A stretch of 64,000 bases of DNA, taken from JANMDU01 sp031418715. Its GTDB lineage: Bacteria; Pseudomonadota; Gammaproteobacteria; Burkholderiales; Burkholderiaceae_C. The position numbers were made by a program, and so were the translations under genes. The stretch is taken from positions 1 through 64,000 of the forward strand of contig JANOJL010000070.1 of NCBI GenBank assembly GCA_031418715.1, read 5' to 3'. The notes beneath the pieces were generated by a model. That model was not told where the DNA came from. It saw nothing but the letters and a program-made list of their open reading frames with translations, and did not search any database. Shown here piece after piece: positions 25,518-32,920 of this stretch (positions are counted from its first letter, which is position 1; every line of letters starts with the position of its first letter).

Positions 25518-26320
25518 TATGACTTCTTCAAGGAAGCAATCACCGGCCAAGCAGCCATGCAAGCCGCGATGTGCTTCAAGCTATGGCCGGAGACGATGCC
25601 TTGGGTGAGATGGAAGACGGTTTCGTCTTGCGCTTCAAGCAGTTTGGCCAAGGCATACCAAGCGATCAACGCCCAGAGATTCAGGCGATGACTTTCACGC
25701 TGAGGGAGTGTGGCCAGCCAAACGATCATCAAGATACCACCAAACTGCACCACTACCCAAGGCAGCACGTTGTGCAAGCTATATGCCGCCACAGCGGCCA
25801 GCGGCGCGAGCACCAGCAACACGGATGCTGCCTGTTTCGCCACAGATTCACCCAAGCGGCTGCCTGCGGCAAACGAGATCACTCCCGCGAACGCAACGGC
25901 CATGCCGAGGCGATCAATCATCAAACCGAAATCACTCGGTGCCCAGTGATACAGGCTCGATCCGAAGCAAGTGAGGATCAGGCCGATGAAGAAAACTTGC
26001 GCGGCGCGATGGGTCGCATTGGGCAAAGTGCAGCGGCGCAGCACCATCAAGCCCCAGGTGCCAGTAAACAAGAAAGGAATGTTGGACAACACATCCAAGC
26101 AATTAGGAATACCCAAGAAGCTGCGCGCATCAATGAAAGCATGGCTATGCGCATGCACATGGCTGTGGCCGCTGGTAGGAGTGTGCGGCAGCAGATGCGA
26201 GAGCATCGGGAAAAAGACAGCCAGAGCAATGGCAGCTAGGCTCATGGCCATCAAGGCGGTAGAGAAGCGCTGCTGGGGAAGAGATGAAGGGCTCATGTGG
26301 ACACCGAAAGAGTTGAACAT
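25517..26320 (-). CDS. Ceramidase-like / CREST-superfamily membrane protein
   Basis: A 267-residue protein with about seven membrane helices. The conserved residues of the CREST membrane-hydrolase superfamily are visible: SSLYHWAPSD (Ser and His), an Asp in MIDRLGM, and GHSLKHIAA with the HxxxH pair near the C-terminus. A histidine-rich loop (HSHVHAHSHA, about residues 52-61) follows the first helix and might bind metal. By family it is a putative zinc-dependent lipid amidase or hydrolase; activity is not established in bacteria of this kind. It is directly upstream of, and overlaps, the lysophospholipid-type MFS-acyltransferase gene, so a joint role in membrane lipid turnover is plausible. 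ATG 26296 is an alternative start. Confidence 0.75.
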   Translation of the reverse strand: MFNSFGVHMSPSSLPQQRFSTALMAMSLAAIALAVFFPMLSHLLPHTPTSGHSHVHAHSHAFIDARSFLGIPNCLDVLSNIPFLFTGTWGLMVLRRCTLPNATHRAAQVFFIGLILTCFGSSLYHWAPSDFGLMIDRLGMAVAFAGVISFAAGSRLGESVAKQAASVLLVLAPLAAVAAYSLHNVLPWVVVQFGGILMIVWLATLPQRESHRLNLWALIAWYALAKLLEAQDETVFHLTQGIVSGHSLKHIAACMAAWPVIASLKKS

Positions 26321-26393
26321 GAACCGATCATCAGGCGATTAGCGCGCATCGGCCTGACAGAGTGCGCAGCACTGGCGCATGAGCCAGCAGGTA

Positions 26394-27365
26394 TCAGCGC
26401 GTGATACCGCTGGCCTTTCGTTTGGCCACAGGCCTTGCCTGACCAACAGCTTCCAAAGCAGCAAACTTGGCCGCATACAGCGCCACCACCCAATCTACAA
26501 ACACCCTCACCCGCGCGCTCAAATGCCGGTTTCGCGGGTACATCACATACAGGCTTAGGCTGCCCGCGCTCCACCCTTTAAGTACTTGCACCAATGCACC
26601 GTTATTGATTTGATCTTGCAGTGCCTGCGTGCGCGGGTATTGCATAAGGCCCAAGCCTTGAATGCACAGCGCCATTTGAGTATCAGCATCATTGGCGCTC
26701 ACGTGATGCGTCAGCATCACTTCCATCGCTTGGCCATCTTGCTCAAAATCAAAGCTGAAAGTGCGGCCTGTTTTGGCAGAGAAGAAATTCACCGCTTGAT
26801 GGTCACTGCCCAGTAAATCAGCCGGGCTTTTCGGCACACCATGCTGCATCAAATAAGCGGGCGATGCGCAGGTAATCACTTCAAACGCGCCCAGCTTGCG
26901 CGCAACCAATTGCTCATCATGCACAGCGCCGCCGCGAATCACGCAATCAACACCTTCAGTGACCAAATCCACTGGACGGTCTGAGCTACCAATATCAAGT
27001 GTGATGCCAGGATAGCGCTTAAAAAACTCAGGCAAATGTGGCGCGAGCACATGACGGCCAGCGGCTGCGGGCACATCAATGCGCAGCCTGCCCTTGGGTG
27101 CAGCCACATCGCCTGTGACGCGTGCTTCCAACTCATCCAAATCTTGCAGCAAGCGCTGCGCGCGCTCCAGATAAGCCGCGCCATCGTCCGTGAGCGAGAG
27201 CCTGCGTGTGGTGCGCAGCAGCAGCTTCACTTGCAAATGCGCCTCTAGCTGCGAAATGCGCGTGCTCACCGTGGCATTGGGCACTTGCAGGGCTTCCGCC
27301 GCCTTAGAAAAGCTGGAGAGCTCAGCCACGAGCGCGAAGGTTTGCATCGCAATGAGTCGATCCAT
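26394..27365 (-). CDS. LysR-family transcriptional regulator
   Basis: A 323-residue regulator with an N-terminal winged helix-turn-helix (about residues 17-36: FSKAAEALQVPNATVSTRIS) and a periplasmic-binding-protein-like effector domain. The C-terminal basic tail (ARPVAKRKASGI) is an extension. It is divergent from two short-chain dehydrogenase genes, with an inverted repeat in the shared promoter. This is the classical arrangement for a LysR activator of its neighbours; the inducer is unknown. The minus-strand sequence upstream of the ATG carries an AGGGGG. A 6-bp hairpin GTATCA/TGATAC overlaps its stop codon (26391-26407). Confidence 0.9.
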   Translation of the reverse strand: MDRLIAMQTFALVAELSSFSKAAEALQVPNATVSTRISQLEAHLQVKLLLRTTRRLSLTDDGAAYLERAQRLLQDLDELEARVTGDVAAPKGRLRIDVPAAAGRHVLAPHLPEFFKRYPGITLDIGSSDRPVDLVTEGVDCVIRGGAVHDEQLVARKLGAFEVITCASPAYLMQHGVPKSPADLLGSDHQAVNFFSAKTGRTFSFDFEQDGQAMEVMLTHHVSANDADTQMALCIQGLGLMQYPRTQALQDQINNGALVQVLKGWSAGSLSLYVMYPRNRHLSARVRVFVDWVVALYAAKFAALEAVGQARPVAKRKASGITR

Positions 27366-27397
27366 ATCGCCCCCTATATTTCATTAAAAACGAACAA

Positions 27398-27438
27398 TTA
27401 TTTCATTTTAAGTCTATTTATCAATTCAAATGAAATAA
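27398..27438. promoter_or_regulatory. Inverted repeat, candidate LysR operator
   Basis: TTATTTCATTT (27398-27408) and AAATGAAATAA (27428-27438) are perfect 11-bp arms 19 bases apart, in the AT-rich region between lysR and the divergent SDR gene. A further ATTTCATT lies at about 27378. Binding by the adjacent LysR protein is inferred. Confidence 0.6.
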
Positions 27439-27495
27439 CTACAGTTCATTCATCGGCGCTGTTGCCGAGTTTGCAACCCTCTTTTGGAGCACATC

Positions 27496-28395
27496 ATGAG
27501 CACATTGAACGCAACAATTTCCCCTGAAACTGGCAGCGACATGGGACGCCGCCGCGCCTTGGGTGGCGGTTTGGCTGGCCTGATGGGTCTGGCAGCAGCA
27601 GGCGCTGCACAAGCACAGAGCGCTGCAGCAAGCAGCCCGGCAGCCAAGCCCCTCAAGGGTAAAGTCGCCATCATCACTGGCGCACGCAACAACCAAGGCC
27701 GCGCATACGCCGTGGCGCTGGCCAAGATGGGCGCGGATTTGGTATTGCACTATCACCGCACCGAGACGCTGGATCAAGTGCAAGAGACCGAGCGCCTTGC
27801 TCGCGCAGAAGGCGTACGCACCGTGCTCGTGCAAGGTGATTTAGGCGAAGTGGCCAATGTGCGCCGCGTATTTGATGCCGCACAAAACACCTACAGCCGC
27901 GCCGACATTTTGGTACACACCGTGGGCCTGATCATCAAGAAGCCGATGGTTGACATGACAGAAGCAGATTACGAGCGCTCACACCGCGCCAACACCAAAT
28001 CTACTTTTTTCTGCATGGCAGAAGCTGGCAAGCGCTTGACCGACAACGGCCGCATCATCACCATTGGCACCTCGCTAACTGCCGGCACTGCACCAGGATA
28101 CGCACTCTACGCTGGCACGAAAGCGCCTGTGGAAGAGTTCACACGTATCCTCGCCAAAGAAATCGGCAAGCGCGGCATCACCGTCAACTGCATCGCTCCA
28201 GGCCCTCTAGACAACAGCTTTTTCAGCGCTGCCGAAACACCTCAATCAACCGCCTTTGCTGCAAATCTGAGCGTAGCAGGTCGCCTAGGCAAGGAAAGCG
28301 ATGTCACGCCGCTGGTGGAATACCTTGCATCAGCGGGTTCGCAGTGGACAACGGGCACCACACATTGGATCAATGGCGGCTACCTGACGCGCTAA
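27496..28395 (+). CDS. Short-chain dehydrogenase/reductase with a Tat-type signal peptide
   Basis: A 299-residue SDR oxidoreductase. Residues 1-40 hold a twin-arginine-like signal: GRRRALGGG at about 17-25, a hydrophobic stretch and AAQAQ. The NAD(P)-binding motif is TGARNNQGRA at about 61-70, the catalytic serine is in IGTSLTAG, and the YxxxK motif is YAGTK. Most SDRs are cytoplasmic, so export of a folded cofactor-bound enzyme would be unusual, though Tat could do it. ATG 27496 with GGAG upstream is preferred over a TTG at 27484. The gene is divergent from lysR and followed by a second SDR. Confidence 0.85.
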   Translation: MSTLNATISPETGSDMGRRRALGGGLAGLMGLAAAGAAQAQSAAASSPAAKPLKGKVAIITGARNNQGRAYAVALAKMGADLVLHYHRTETLDQVQETERLARAEGVRTVLVQGDLGEVANVRRVFDAAQNTYSRADILVHTVGLIIKKPMVDMTEADYERSHRANTKSTFFCMAEAGKRLTDNGRIITIGTSLTAGTAPGYALYAGTKAPVEEFTRILAKEIGKRGITVNCIAPGPLDNSFFSAAETPQSTAFAANLSVAGRLGKESDVTPLVEYLASAGSQWTTGTTHWINGGYLTR

Positions 28396-28446
28396 GCCAT
28401 TCATCGCATTTCTTCAAAACCAACTCTCTTCCTTAGGACAATCATC

Positions 28447-29208
28447 ATGAGCACACTCACTGGAAAAATCGCACTCATCACAGGCGGCAATCGCAACATC
28501 GGCAAAGAAACTGCTCTTGCATTGGCCAAGCGCGGCGCAGATATCGTCATCACTTACAACCAGCAAGCAGACACTGCAGCTGCTACCGTCAAAGAGCTGC
28601 AAACACTGGGCATCAAAGCAGCAGCGATTCAAGTGAACCTGACTGGTACTGCTCAACTGAAGTCCTTCGTAGATCAGTTCAAAGCGCAACTCAAAGCTTG
28701 GGGGCGTGAGAATTTTGACATCCTCATTAACAACGCAGGCACACTGCGGATTGCCACCTTTGATCGCGTTACCGAAAACGATCTAGACACCGTGTTTTCC
28801 ACCAACTACAAGAGCGTGTTTTTCCTCACGCAGCATTTACAAGGCCTGCTGGCTGACAACGGCCGCATCGTCAACCTCGGCTCAGGCACGGCACGTATCG
28901 CCTTTGGTCCATTGGTCAGTTATGGCCCGATCAAAGCAGCGCTGCAAAGCCTCACGCTGTATTTGGCCAGCTTCTTAGGCAAACGCGGCATCACCGTCAA
29001 CGCGGTAGCTCCCGGTGGCTTAGATGATGATTTCAACGCCCCCCTGTTTGCGATGATGCCGGCGAAGGATTTCATCAAAGCCAATACCGCTGTAGATCGC
29101 GTGGGCATGCCTAAAGACGTGGGCGGCGTGGTGGCGTTTTTATGCAGCCCAGAAGCTTCTTTTGTGAGCGGTGCGGTGATCAACATTGATGGTGGCTACC
29201 ATCTGTAA
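28447..29208 (+). CDS. Short-chain dehydrogenase/reductase
   Basis: A 253-residue classical SDR without signal peptide. Motifs: cofactor site TGGNRNIGKE (about 13-22), NNAG segment, serine in NLGSGTAR, and YGPIK as the YxxxK catalytic pair. The C-terminal INIDGGYHL is typical. It lies 51 bases after the Tat-SDR and ends before a clear terminator, so the pair probably forms one LysR-controlled operon. The two proteins are paralogues but far from identical. The substrate is unknown. Confidence 0.88.
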   Translation: MSTLTGKIALITGGNRNIGKETALALAKRGADIVITYNQQADTAAATVKELQTLGIKAAAIQVNLTGTAQLKSFVDQFKAQLKAWGRENFDILINNAGTLRIATFDRVTENDLDTVFSTNYKSVFFLTQHLQGLLADNGRIVNLGSGTARIAFGPLVSYGPIKAALQSLTLYLASFLGKRGITVNAVAPGGLDDDFNAPLFAMMPAKDFIKANTAVDRVGMPKDVGGVVAFLCSPEASFVSGAVINIDGGYHL

Positions 29209-29229
29209 AGCGGAATGTTATTGACACTG

Positions 29230-29261
29230 GCTGCACAACTTTCAAAGCTGTGCAGCTTTTT
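29230..29261 (+). terminator. Rho-independent terminator after the SDR operon
   Basis: GCTGCACA / TGTGCAGC, an 8-bp stem with an 11-nt loop, followed by five T. Confidence 0.85.
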
Positions 29262-29289
29262 CACCTTCATTGCTTTTAGAAGAATTTTC

Positions 29290-29616
29290 ATGTATAAATT
29301 ATTGATTGCCTTAGCCATCGGCTTCATCATCGCCTTGATCGACGTCTCACCCATGCTGATGCGCAAAGCGCCGTGGCTACAAGTCGCCTCACCTTTCGTG
29401 CATTGGATCGTCGTAGGCGTGCTCGTGGCTTACAGCAGCATCCCGCTGCCGGGCTGGGCCAAGGGCTTGGTGATTGGTGTGATCACCACGATTCCGTTTC
29501 TGTTCGTGTTGGCACAATCGCATCCCAATGCAGTGCTCACCGTCGCGGGGATTTCTGTGGTGCTCGGCCTCGTGATGGGCGTGGCGATGGAATATGCACT
29601 CAAGCAGGTGCAGTAA
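29290..29616 (+). CDS. Small membrane protein, hypothetical
   Basis: A 108-residue protein with three predicted membrane helices (about 3-20, 38-55, 60-78) and a possible fourth near the C-terminus. It lacks recognisable motifs. The ATG at 29290 is preferred because the longer frame runs back through the terminator stem. A weak AGAAG lies upstream. Its 3' end overlaps the convergent FIST gene by 17 bases. I do not recognise the family. Confidence 0.65.
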   Translation: MYKLLIALAIGFIIALIDVSPMLMRKAPWLQVASPFVHWIVVGVLVAYSSIPLPGWAKGLVIGVITTIPFLFVLAQSHPNAVLTVAGISVVLGLVMGVAMEYALKQVQ

Positions 29617-30901
29617 ACACCGTGAGCACGCCGGTGTAGCCATACAGATGCTGATGCGCAATCTCACCACCGGCGAAGAAGCCCACCAGCGGCACATCGC
29701 CTAGCGCATGGCGCACGATTTTCAGCTCAGCGCTATCGCCACCAAAGTGCGGGCCGCCACGGCCTGCGCAGCTCACGTAGAGCGCACCTATGATGCTCTT
29801 AGAGCCAAATCGGCCATTACCCGTTATAGAAATTGCGCGGTTTGCTATCAAATCAGTAGTATTCTGCGAATCAGAAGCCGCCTCTAGCAGTTCCTCTTCA
29901 GGCTCTAATTCTTCACGAATTTCAGCGCAAATACGCATCAAATCGCGCCGCGCTGCTTCGCGGTTGCGTTCACAAAACGTCAACTCACTGCCTTCAGGCG
30001 CAAGATCAGCCACAGCAATACCGCGCCGCAGTGGATCTAGCCCGACAAGATGGCGCACCCGTGTGTCTGCACCAAAGCGACCCTGGCTACGCGCCAAGCC
30101 CTGCTCTTGCTCGCCGTTGGTCAGCCCCACAAAAGTTTGGCGCAAGCTGATCACAGCACGCTGAGGATCGCTGAGCGTGATGGCCAGCTCATCCAAAAGC
30201 ACATCCAACGCAGGCTCGCCATCCAACTCCAACACCACATGCCGATCACTCCTGGTGATGCGGTGCGCTTTGGTTTTTTTGCCATCCGGCAATCGAATCG
30301 GCTCACAGCCTTGCGTCACGCGCGAAATCAAGGCCACGCCTTCGCTGAAAGCCACACCACTCATGCCGCCCTCAAACACGCCTGCATGTTTACTTCTCTG
30401 ATGCAGCGCCAATTGCGGTGCGCTATGGCGGCTAGCAGCCAAACCACCAAAGAGATAGTTGGATGCTGTGCGCCCAGCCAGCTCGCCCAACAGTTCTGCC
30501 AAATCAGGCGTGCGTCCATCCGCATGCACCAAAGCGCTGTGTGGCACAAAAGTGTTGCTCTCGGCCAACGGTGCCACGCCGCTGAACACACGATACTGCT
30601 CACGCTGCAGATCGCAGAGCATGACAGCCATCGCAGGCTCGTCAAAATACTCCACGTTGTTGGATGCAATGCCCACACCCACCGTACCCACCCAATCGCT
30701 CACCTGCGGCAGCTCTTGGCGCAGCATATCCAGCAGCGCTTGCGCATCAGCTGCGTAATGATCTGTGAAATAGAGGATACCTAGCGGTGGCGTAGCGGCA
30801 TGCTCAGGCAACGCCATCTGAGCGCGGAGTTGCGCGATCACCAGCCCTGCGCACATGCGCCATTGCGGATGCGTGGCATGCGCGAAGGAAAAAGATTTCA
30901 T
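29600..30901 (-). CDS. FIST-domain sensory protein
   Basis: A 433-residue protein with an N-terminal FIST domain followed by FIST_C (late segment FAGGEIAHQHLYGYTGVLTVF). FIST domains are proposed small-ligand (amino acid) sensors, often linked to signalling proteins. No output domain is attached here. The start overlaps the stop of the PhaM-like gene by 4 bases (ATGA), so the two are translationally coupled. A copy of the dispersed repeat (29818-29861) codes for about residues 347-361, inside FIST_C. No membrane helix is seen. The role is unknown; the coupling suggests a link to PHB granules or storage metabolism, which is inference. Confidence 0.85.
   Translation of the reverse strand: MKSFSFAHATHPQWRMCAGLVIAQLRAQMALPEHAATPPLGILYFTDHYAADAQALLDMLRQELPQVSDWVGTVGVGIASNNVEYFDEPAMAVMLCDLQREQYRVFSGVAPLAESNTFVPHSALVHADGRTPDLAELLGELAGRTASNYLFGGLAASRHSAPQLALHQRSKHAGVFEGGMSGVAFSEGVALISRVTQGCEPIRLPDGKKTKAHRITRSDRHVVLELDGEPALDVLLDELAITLSDPQRAVISLRQTFVGLTNGEQEQGLARSQGRFGADTRVRHLVGLDPLRRGIAVADLAPEGSELTFCERNREAARRDLMRICAEIREELEPEEELLEAASDSQNTTDLIANRAISITGNGRFGSKSIIGALYVSCAGRGGPHFGGDSAELKIVRHALGDVPLVGFFAGGEIAHQHLYGYTGVLTVFTAPA
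29818..29861 (+). repeat. Dispersed 45-bp repeat, copy G (in FIST gene)
   Basis: ACCCGTTATAGAAA, TTGCGCGG and TTTGCTATCAAAT match the consensus; the last block ATAGC is changed to GTAGT. In frame, antisense to the gene. Confidence 0.75.
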
Positions 30902-31641
30902 CTGCGTTTGGCAGCTACTTTTTTAGTGGCTGTTTTTGCAGCTTTTTGGGCAGTGGCCGTCGTCTTTGCTGCACGAGCAGCTATGGATTTACTGGCATTC
31001 TGCGCCGTAGTGGAAGCAGCTTGCGCGGCTGATTTGGCAGTATTCATCGCAGTGTTGACAGCAGTTTGCGTCATGGCTTTGGCCATATTTTTCGTGGTGT
31101 CCATCGCGGTTTTTTTGCCAGCATCTTTCATCGCTTCTGACGCAATCTGGCCAAACTGCTGCGTGAGCGAACCCCACCATTGCATCGGGTCGATCAAGCC
31201 AGCAGAGGGTTTGCCAGCTGCGCCTGTCGCTTTCTTTTTAGCAGCCGTCTTCTTCGCAGCGGGTTTACCTAAAGCGGTGTTGACGGCTCCCGCCATGGTC
31301 TCGCTGGCTTTGAGTTTGAAGGCGTTAGCCACGTCACCCATGTTGAAGTTCATACCCTTCAAAGTAGCCAGCGTCATCCTCTGCACTTCTAGCGCAGTGA
31401 CCGTGGCTTGCAGTGCCTTGGCATTTTGATCCAGCCAGAATTGCACTGTTTTCAACTCTTCAATGCGCTTATCCAGCTCCTCCACGCTGAGCGTAGGCGC
31501 TACCCAATTGGCAGGGTTGGGCAACTGCGGAATCCCTTGCGCCGCGCCCTTCACAGCTGAGGTGGCCAAACCTTGCAAAAAATCAAAGCCTGGAACAAAT
31601 TTGCCAAAGGTGCTGTTCATAGGGTTGCTGTTATCGCTCAT
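30898..31641 (-). CDS. phaM: PhaM-like polyhydroxybutyrate granule protein
   Basis: A 247-residue protein. The middle segment APTLSVEELDKRIEELKTVQ, followed by a helix pair ending in LEVQRMTLATLKGM, matches PhaM, which in Cupriavidus activates PHB synthase and tethers granules to the nucleoid. The C-terminal third is an alanine/lysine-rich tail (many AAK and ATK repeats) typical of DNA-binding PhaM tails. The start at 31641 has GGAG upstream and is preferred over a long upstream frame. It is translationally coupled to the FIST gene. No PHA synthase gene is in the window. Confidence 0.82.
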   Translation of the reverse strand: MSDNSNPMNSTFGKFVPGFDFLQGLATSAVKGAAQGIPQLPNPANWVAPTLSVEELDKRIEELKTVQFWLDQNAKALQATVTALEVQRMTLATLKGMNFNMGDVANAFKLKASETMAGAVNTALGKPAAKKTAAKKKATGAAGKPSAGLIDPMQWWGSLTQQFGQIASEAMKDAGKKTAMDTTKNMAKAMTQTAVNTAMNTAKSAAQAASTTAQNASKSIAARAAKTTATAQKAAKTATKKVAAKRR

Positions 31642-31708
31642 GGGTTTGTCTCCAATATTGATAGCAACAAGCTTAGCACGCTGGCTACCAATTGCATAGC
31701 GGAAAAGC

Positions 31709-32515
31709 TCAAAACTGCGCAGGCCGTCGCTCACGCAAACTCGCCACACCCTCGCGCACATCAGGTCCTGCAAAGCCCATGAATTCCAGCGCCAGAGACG
31801 CATCAAAACTCGGGCCGGCTTGGCGCAGCCAGTTGTTCAGCGCATACTTCGTCCAGCGAATCGCGCTTTGGCTGCCCGCAGCCAGCTTGTCAGCCACTTC
31901 ATAAGCCTTCGGCAAAAGCTGATCTTGCGGCACGCAGAGTGACACGAGCCCAATGCGCTCAGCTTCCAAGCCACTCACGGCTTCGCACAGCAAGAGGTAA
32001 TACTTGGCCTTGGCCATGCCGCAGAGCAGCGGCCAGATGATGGCGGCATGATCGCCAGCTGCCACGCCGAGGCGGGTATGCCCATCGACAATTTTTGCGG
32101 TGTTTGCCGCAATAGAAATATCGGCAAGTAGCCCAGCCACCAAGCCCGCTCCCACCGCTGGGCCATGCATCGCGCTGACAATCGGCTTGTCGCAATTGAT
32201 CACGTTGTAAACCAGATCTCGCGCCTCTTTCCATACGCGGCTGCGCACTTCAAAATCCTTCGCCATGTCTTCCACCAAAGCCAAATCCCCGCCACCCGAA
32301 AATCCTTGGCCTTCGCCGCGCAGCACCGCTACTTTGACTGATTCATCGCGGCTCACATCACGCCAAATTTCTGTCAACTCGCTGTGCCCCGCGTGGCTTG
32401 CTGTGGGAAGCTTGCCATTGGTGGCTTTCATTTGAATGTCGAGCACGAAGCCTTGTTCGCCGCGACGGGTGATGCCCAAGGTTTGGTATTGGGTGTAATC
32501 GATGGGTTTGTTCAT
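31709..32515 (-). CDS. Enoyl-CoA hydratase/isomerase family protein
   Basis: A 268-residue crotonase-fold enzyme. The oxyanion-hole segments are GEGQGFSGGGDLALV (near 68-82) and MHGPAVGAGLVAGLLADISIA (about 115-135). The glutamate usually acting as general base in hydratases is not obvious at the second position (GDHAAIIWPLLCG), so an isomerase, hydrolase or decarboxylase relative is possible. AGGAG precedes the ATG. It stands alone between the phaM gene and a non-coding region with the large inverted repeat. Confidence 0.87.
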   Translation of the reverse strand: MNKPIDYTQYQTLGITRRGEQGFVLDIQMKATNGKLPTASHAGHSELTEIWRDVSRDESVKVAVLRGEGQGFSGGGDLALVEDMAKDFEVRSRVWKEARDLVYNVINCDKPIVSAMHGPAVGAGLVAGLLADISIAANTAKIVDGHTRLGVAAGDHAAIIWPLLCGMAKAKYYLLLCEAVSGLEAERIGLVSLCVPQDQLLPKAYEVADKLAAGSQSAIRWTKYALNNWLRQAGPSFDASLALEFMGFAGPDVREGVASLRERRPAQF

Positions 32516-32582
32516 ATTCTGTCTCCTAGAATTTTATTTTATGATGTTGTGGTTTGCTTAGGTTTCTGCTTGGATAGAGCGG
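32516..32582. other. Left part of the 405-bp intergenic region
   Basis: The gap between the enoyl-CoA hydratase start (32515) and the purH stop (32921) contains, in order: the hydratase ribosome site, an AT-rich stretch that may hold its promoter, the inverted repeat at 32583-32701, about 170 bases without any frame or signal I can name, and a dispersed repeat at 32875-32917. Confidence 0.6.
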
Positions 32583-32701
32583 CCGCGAGTGAGGCACTGC
32601 CTTGGGCTGTGCCACTTGGCGAGGTAAAGGAGGAATGCGGGTGTAGCCCGCAGGAGGACACGAGCAAGGTGGGATACCCCAAGGCAGTGCCTCACTCGCG
32701 G
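32583..32701. repeat. Inverted repeat with 24-bp arms enclosing a conserved hairpin motif
   Basis: Arms 32583-32606 and 32678-32701 are perfectly complementary over 24 bp (core GAGTGAGGCACTGCCTTGGG). The 71-nt interior contains GAGGTAAAGGAGGAA, a perfect 6-bp hairpin TGCGGG/CCCGCA at 32636-32652, and GGAGGACACGAGCA at 32653-32666. The last motif recurs at the left end of the window (about 70-84) in the same orientation within a shorter inverted repeat. The layout (long outer stem, conserved purine-rich strands, small variable inner hairpin) looks like a structured RNA or a non-autonomous repeat element. Confidence 0.85.
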
Positions 32702-32874
32702 ACTATTTGCCAGCTGAAAAATCTTCCCACATAGCGATCACCACTTCAAAACCGGGCATCCATCTGAGATTGGAACTTCCCAAACTACTTACGGCCTGTG
32801 ATCGGCGCAGCTCTGAGCATACAAGTGCCGCGTCACTCGCGAGTAGCACAAAAATATAAGCCAAACAGACCTCT

Positions 32875-32917
32875 ACCTGTTGTATATCCAGAGCAGATTG
32901 CTATCAATTAAATAGCA
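32875..32917 (+). repeat. Dispersed 45-bp repeat, copy H (only intergenic copy)
   Basis: ACCTGTTGTATAT, CCAGAGCAG and TTGCTATCAATTAAATAGCA. The palindromic end is perfect. It lies 3 bases beyond the purH stop codon. Confidence 0.7.
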
Positions 32918-32920
32918 TAC

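Noticed and set aside
31668..31700. GATAGCAACAAGC near the phaM start as another repeat copy
   Set aside because: Only the GCTATCAATA end matches; the CCGTTATA and CTGCGC blocks are absent.
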